Shown here piece by piece: positions 12,401-14,919 of a stretch of 14,919 nt of DNA (the stretch's first letter is position 1; each line of letters begins with the position of its first letter). This stretch comes from GWA2-46-10 sp964361435 (lineage in GTDB: Bacteria > Patescibacteriota > Minisyncoccia > UBA6257 > Colwellbacteraceae): positions 1 to 14,919 of the forward strand of contig CAYIAN010000010.1 in assembly GCA_964361435.1 (NCBI GenBank), in the 5' to 3' direction. A model generated the notes under the pieces. That model was not told the origin of the DNA. It did not search any database and saw nothing but the letters and a program-made list of their open reading frames with translations. Made by a program: the position numbers and the translations under genes.

Positions 12401-12448
12401 ACCTCCTTGGTCATTATCTGTATACCAGATGGGGTTTAATCTCGTCCA
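12401..12448 (-). promoter_or_regulatory. minus-strand promoter and strong SD of the small membrane-protein gene
   Basis: On the minus strand TGGACG (12448-12443), an 18-base spacer and TATACA (12424-12419) preceded by TGG resemble an extended -10 promoter. A perfect SD, AAGGAGGT (12408-12401), lies 10 bases further on. It is the best SD in the window, whereas the + strand genes mostly lack one. The start codons it serves conflict with the main reading frame. Confidence 0.5.
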
Positions 12449-12495
12449 GTTATTGCCTTGGAGTTTCAGTGTTGTTTCGTTTGGGTTACGGGGGG

Positions 12496-12524
12496 TTGAC
12501 ACAAGCTAACTGTTTTCATAACTT
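12496..12524 (+). promoter_or_regulatory. possible promoter of grpE-dnaK
   Basis: A perfect -35 TTGACA (12496-12501) stands 49 bases before grpE. The matching -10 is weak: TAACTT (12519-12524, spacer 17) or CATAAC (12517-12522, spacer 15). A short inverted repeat GTATT-N4-AATAC (12526-12539) sits just before the start codon and could be an operator. No CIRCE element (TTAGCACTC-N9-GAGTGCTAA) is present, so HrcA control is not indicated. Confidence 0.45.
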
Positions 12525-12544
12525 TGTATTGCTGAATACCCTAT

Positions 12545-13021
12545 ATGTCCAAAGAAAAAGACGGAAAAGAAAATATCCAAAAGCTCAGCCGGGAATGCGA
12601 TGAGTATTTGAACGGTTGGAAGCGCGCCAAGGCAGATTTAGCTAACTACAAAAAAGATGAAATGAAGCGTCTTGAAGAACTAGCTCGTTTTGCCAACGAA
12701 GACATAATCAGAGATCTTTTGAATATTTTGGATAGTTTCGAGTTAGCTTTGCGAGCAATGGAAAAATCTGGAGAGGTAGAGAAGGGCGTGTATCTTATCC
12801 AAAATCAACTAGAGGACTTGCTTCGTAGGCGCGGACTTGAGAAAATAGATGTCCAGGAGGGTCAGCTATTTGATCCTGGCGTGCACGAGGCGGTGATGGT
12901 AATTGATGGTCCAAAGGAAAAAGGAGGACTGATAGCCCAAGAGATAGAAAGAGGATATGTATTAAACGGCAAGATTGTGAGGCCCACGAAAGTAAAGGTC
13001 TATAAAGATTTGGAAAAATAA
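12545..13021 (+). CDS. grpE: nucleotide exchange factor GrpE
   Basis: GrpE releases ADP from DnaK in the chaperone cycle. The 158 residues are short for the family because the acidic N-terminal tail is almost missing. The long coiled-coil region includes YLNGWKRAKADLANYKK (21-37), followed by DLLNILDSFELALRA (about 58-72). The C-terminal beta domain contains GLEKIDVQEGQLFDPGVHEAV and ends ERGYVLNGKIVRPTKVKV. The ATG at 12545 is preceded by no SD. Its stop is one base before the dnaK start, so the two are surely cotranscribed. hrcA and dnaJ, frequent partners, are not seen in the window. Confidence 0.95.
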   Translation: MSKEKDGKENIQKLSRECDEYLNGWKRAKADLANYKKDEMKRLEELARFANEDIIRDLLNILDSFELALRAMEKSGEVEKGVYLIQNQLEDLLRRRGLEKIDVQEGQLFDPGVHEAVMVIDGPKEKGGLIAQEIERGYVLNGKIVRPTKVKVYKDLEK

Positions 13022-13022
13022 A

Positions 13023-14891
13023 ATGGCAAAAATATTAGGCATAGATTTAGGTACAACAAACTCTGCAATGGCCATCATAGAGGGAGGTGACCCCAAAATT
13101 CTTGAGAATACGGAGGGGAACCGCACTACGCCATCAGTTGTGGCGATTTCAAAATCCAACGAACGCTTAGTGGGGCTTCTGGCTAAAAGGCAGGCGATTA
13201 CTAATCCACATAACACAATTGCTTCAGTTAAGAGATTGATTGGAAGAAAATTTAGTGACCCGGAGGTACAAAAGGATAAAAAGATTTCTTCTTTTGAAAT
13301 TAAAGCAGCGGCCGATGGAGGAGTAGAGATCAAGATGGGTGATAAGTGGCATAAACCGGAGGAGATATCCGCCATGATTTTGAGCAAGCTCAAGGGAGAT
13401 GCGGAAGAGAAGCTTGGTGAATCTATAAAAGAGGCCGTGATCACGGTACCCGCGTACTTTGATGACTCTCAAAGACAAGCCACCAAGAATGCCGGAGAGA
13501 TAGCAGGTCTCAAGGTAAGTCGTATTATCAACGAACCTACCGCCGCCGCTTTGGCGTACGGGATAGACAAACAAAAAGACGAGAAGGTGGTGGTCTATGA
13601 TTTTGGCGGAGGAACCTTCGATATATCTGTGCTTGAGGTGGGAGATAACACTGTTGAGGTCAAGGCGACCGGTGGAGATACCCACCTTGGAGGAGATGAT
13701 TTTGATCAGTTAATCATGGAATCTTTAATCAAAGAATACCGCAAGCAGGAAGGGGTGGATGTGTCCAAAGACCCCCTGGCCCTGCAACGACTGAGGGAGG
13801 CTGCGGAACGGGCCAAGCACGAACTCTCTACCTCAGTAGAGACGGAAGTCAATTTACCCTATATTACTTCAGACGCTTCTGGTCCGAAACACTTCGTGAT
13901 GAAGTTAACCAGAGCAACTATTGAAGAGTTAACTAAGGATTTAATAGATAAATCCATAAACCTAGTGAAAGAGGTGGTAACCTCTACCAGCCCCAAGGGA
14001 GCAGGCTTGAAGCTTGGAGACATAGATGAGGTACTCATGGTTGGAGGACAAACTCGCATGCCGGCCATTAGGGAAGCGGTAAGGGGGCTTTTTGGGAAAG
14101 AACCGCACTTGGGTATTAACCCCGATGAAGTGGTGGCTGTGGGAGCTGCTATTCAAGCAGGCATTCTTCAGGGAGATGTAAAAGATGTCTTGCTCCTCGA
14201 CGTTACCCCGCTTTCTTTGGGCATAGAGACGTTGGGAGGGGTGTTCACCAAACTGATTGAAAAAAATACCACTATCCCCACTTCAAAAAGCCAGACATTT
14301 TCAACTGCGGCCGACAATCAAACATCTGTAGAAATTCACGTACTTCAAGGAGAACGGGAGATGGCGACCGATAACAAAACCCTAGGCAGATTTATCCTCG
14401 ATGGTATTCCTCCATCTCAAAGAGGTATGCCTCAGATAGAGGTTTCTTTTGACATAGACGCCAACGGTATTCTGGATGTGAAGGCGGCGGATAAGGCAAC
14501 GGGTAAAAGCCAATCGGTAAAAATTGAGGCTACCACCGCCCTTAGTAAGGAGGAAATTGAAAAGTTGAAACAAGAAGCGCTAGCGCACGCAAGCGAAGAT
14601 AAGACAAAAAGAGAGCTTATCGATACGCGCAATCAAAGTGAGGCTTTGATCTATACAGCAGAGAAGGCGCTTAAGGACGCCGGAGATAAAGTACCCGGGG
14701 ATACGAGAAAAGAGATAGAAGATAAAATCAATGATTTAAAAAGCGTTATCACGGGAGAAAATATTGCAAAAATAAGAAACGCATCAGAGGGTCTATCGTC
14801 TTCACTTCAAAAGGTTGGTCAGGTATTGTATAAGGATAGCAGTGGAGACTCTGATCCTAAGGGAAGTGACGAAACACCTAAGGCAGAGTAA
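13023..14891 (+). CDS. dnaK: chaperone protein DnaK (Hsp70)
   Basis: The ATP-driven Hsp70 folding chaperone. The 622 residues are complete. The nucleotide-binding domain has phosphate-1 GIDLGTTNS (6-14), VPAYFDDSQRQAT (142-154), NEPTAAALAYG (170-180), phosphate-2 DFGGGTFD (193-200) and the adenosine motif VGGQTRMP (340-347). The interdomain linker DVLLLDVTPLSLG (388-400) leads to the substrate-binding domain with LQGERE and DIDANGILDVKAADKATGK. The helical lid ends in a short acidic tail, SGDSDPKGSDETPKAE. The 24-residue insertion typical of Gram-negative DnaK seems to be represented (subdomain FEIKAAADGGVEI...). No SD is visible; the gap to grpE is one base. Only 28 bases follow, with no recognisable gene start. 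Confidence 0.97.
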   Translation: MAKILGIDLGTTNSAMAIIEGGDPKILENTEGNRTTPSVVAISKSNERLVGLLAKRQAITNPHNTIASVKRLIGRKFSDPEVQKDKKISSFEIKAAADGGVEIKMGDKWHKPEEISAMILSKLKGDAEEKLGESIKEAVITVPAYFDDSQRQATKNAGEIAGLKVSRIINEPTAAALAYGIDKQKDEKVVVYDFGGGTFDISVLEVGDNTVEVKATGGDTHLGGDDFDQLIMESLIKEYRKQEGVDVSKDPLALQRLREAAERAKHELSTSVETEVNLPYITSDASGPKHFVMKLTRATIEELTKDLIDKSINLVKEVVTSTSPKGAGLKLGDIDEVLMVGGQTRMPAIREAVRGLFGKEPHLGINPDEVVAVGAAIQAGILQGDVKDVLLLDVTPLSLGIETLGGVFTKLIEKNTTIPTSKSQTFSTAADNQTSVEIHVLQGEREMATDNKTLGRFILDGIPPSQRGMPQIEVSFDIDANGILDVKAADKATGKSQSVKIEATTALSKEEIEKLKQEALAHASEDKTKRELIDTRNQSEALIYTAEKALKDAGDKVPGDTRKEIEDKINDLKSVITGENIAKIRNASEGLSSSLQKVGQVLYKDSSGDSDPKGSDETPKAE

Positions 14892-14919
14892 CTGACTCTG
14901 TAAATGGATGGATTGCTGG

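Noticed and set aside
11986..12414. 142-residue minus-strand ORF starting at the ATG at 12414
   Set aside because: Its product is rich in His, Arg, Ser and Gly without domain character, and its start lies before the SD. The overlapping 89-residue frame has membrane segments and gene-like codon use.
12409..12544. CIRCE heat-shock operator before grpE
   Set aside because: No TTAGCACTC-N9-GAGTGCTAA or close variant is visible; only a short GTATT/AATAC repeat is present.
14904..14919. Start of a gene (dnaJ) after dnaK
   Set aside because: Only 16 bases follow the ATG and they read MDGLL, unlike a DnaJ start; too short to call.
1..14919. CRISPR arrays, insertion sequences, defence or toxin-antitoxin systems
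   Set aside because: No regularly spaced repeats, transposase, integrase, nuclease or paired small toxin-like genes were seen on either strand.

Overview
This window is gene-dense bacterial DNA. All but one of its genes lie on the + strand, with gaps of a few bases or small overlaps. It carries ordinary housekeeping genes: MurC, L33, Pcm, L10, L7/L12, MraZ, RsmH, FtsL-like, FtsI/PBP, a bifunctional phosphoglucose/phosphomannose isomerase, L21, CysRS, DnaB, RecR, GrpE and DnaK, plus three tRNAs. Extreme compactness, short versions of proteins, scarce Shine-Dalgarno (SD) sequences, the two-in-one PGI/PMI enzyme and reduced division and ribosomal clusters together suggest a small-genome uncultivated lineage of the Candidate Phyla Radiation (Patescibacteria). 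This is an inference from layout, not a phylogenetic result. TGA ends pcm, rsmH and the PGI/PMI gene, so the UGA=Gly code of Gracilibacteria/SR1 is excluded.

Layout. 1-115: short GC-rich, hairpin-rich stretch of unknown identity. 116-1550: murC bracketed by two threonine tRNAs; one ends a single base before the murC start codon, and the other begins inside the last codons of murC. 1564-2374: rpmG and pcm. 2371-3530: a self-contained rplJ-rplL unit with a promoter, an L10-type leader, an attenuator hairpin and a strong terminator. 3529-6854: a short division/cell-wall operon mraZ-rsmH-ftsL-ftsI, preceded by an array of TGTGGATAA repeats. 6841-8247: a promoter, tRNA-Glu, the PGI/PMI gene and a small membrane protein. 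8252-8615: rplU with its own promoter and a terminator whose loop is the stop codon. 8622-11936: cysS, dnaB and recR as overlapping genes starting from a promoter that predicts a leaderless mRNA. 11931-12424: the 3' end of a tRNA, then a GC-richer minus-strand segment with one small membrane-protein gene, its terminator, a perfect SD and a promoter. This segment looks imported. 12496-14891: grpE-dnaK.

How the genes work together. The genes serve cell-wall precursor synthesis and septal cross-linking (murC, ftsI, ftsL, rsmH, mraZ), sugar-phosphate supply (PGI/PMI), translation (L33, L10, L7/L12, L21, CysRS, tRNAs), replication and repair (dnaB, recR), and protein maintenance (pcm, grpE, dnaK). 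I found no clear new defence or mobile system. The items most worth following are the rplJ attenuator with its competing antiterminator, the four exact DnaA-box-like repeats in front of mraZ, the predicted leaderless mRNAs and tRNA/CDS junctions, and the foreign minus-strand cassette beside a tRNA fragment, whose SD-linked start is out of frame with its conserved-looking reading frame.
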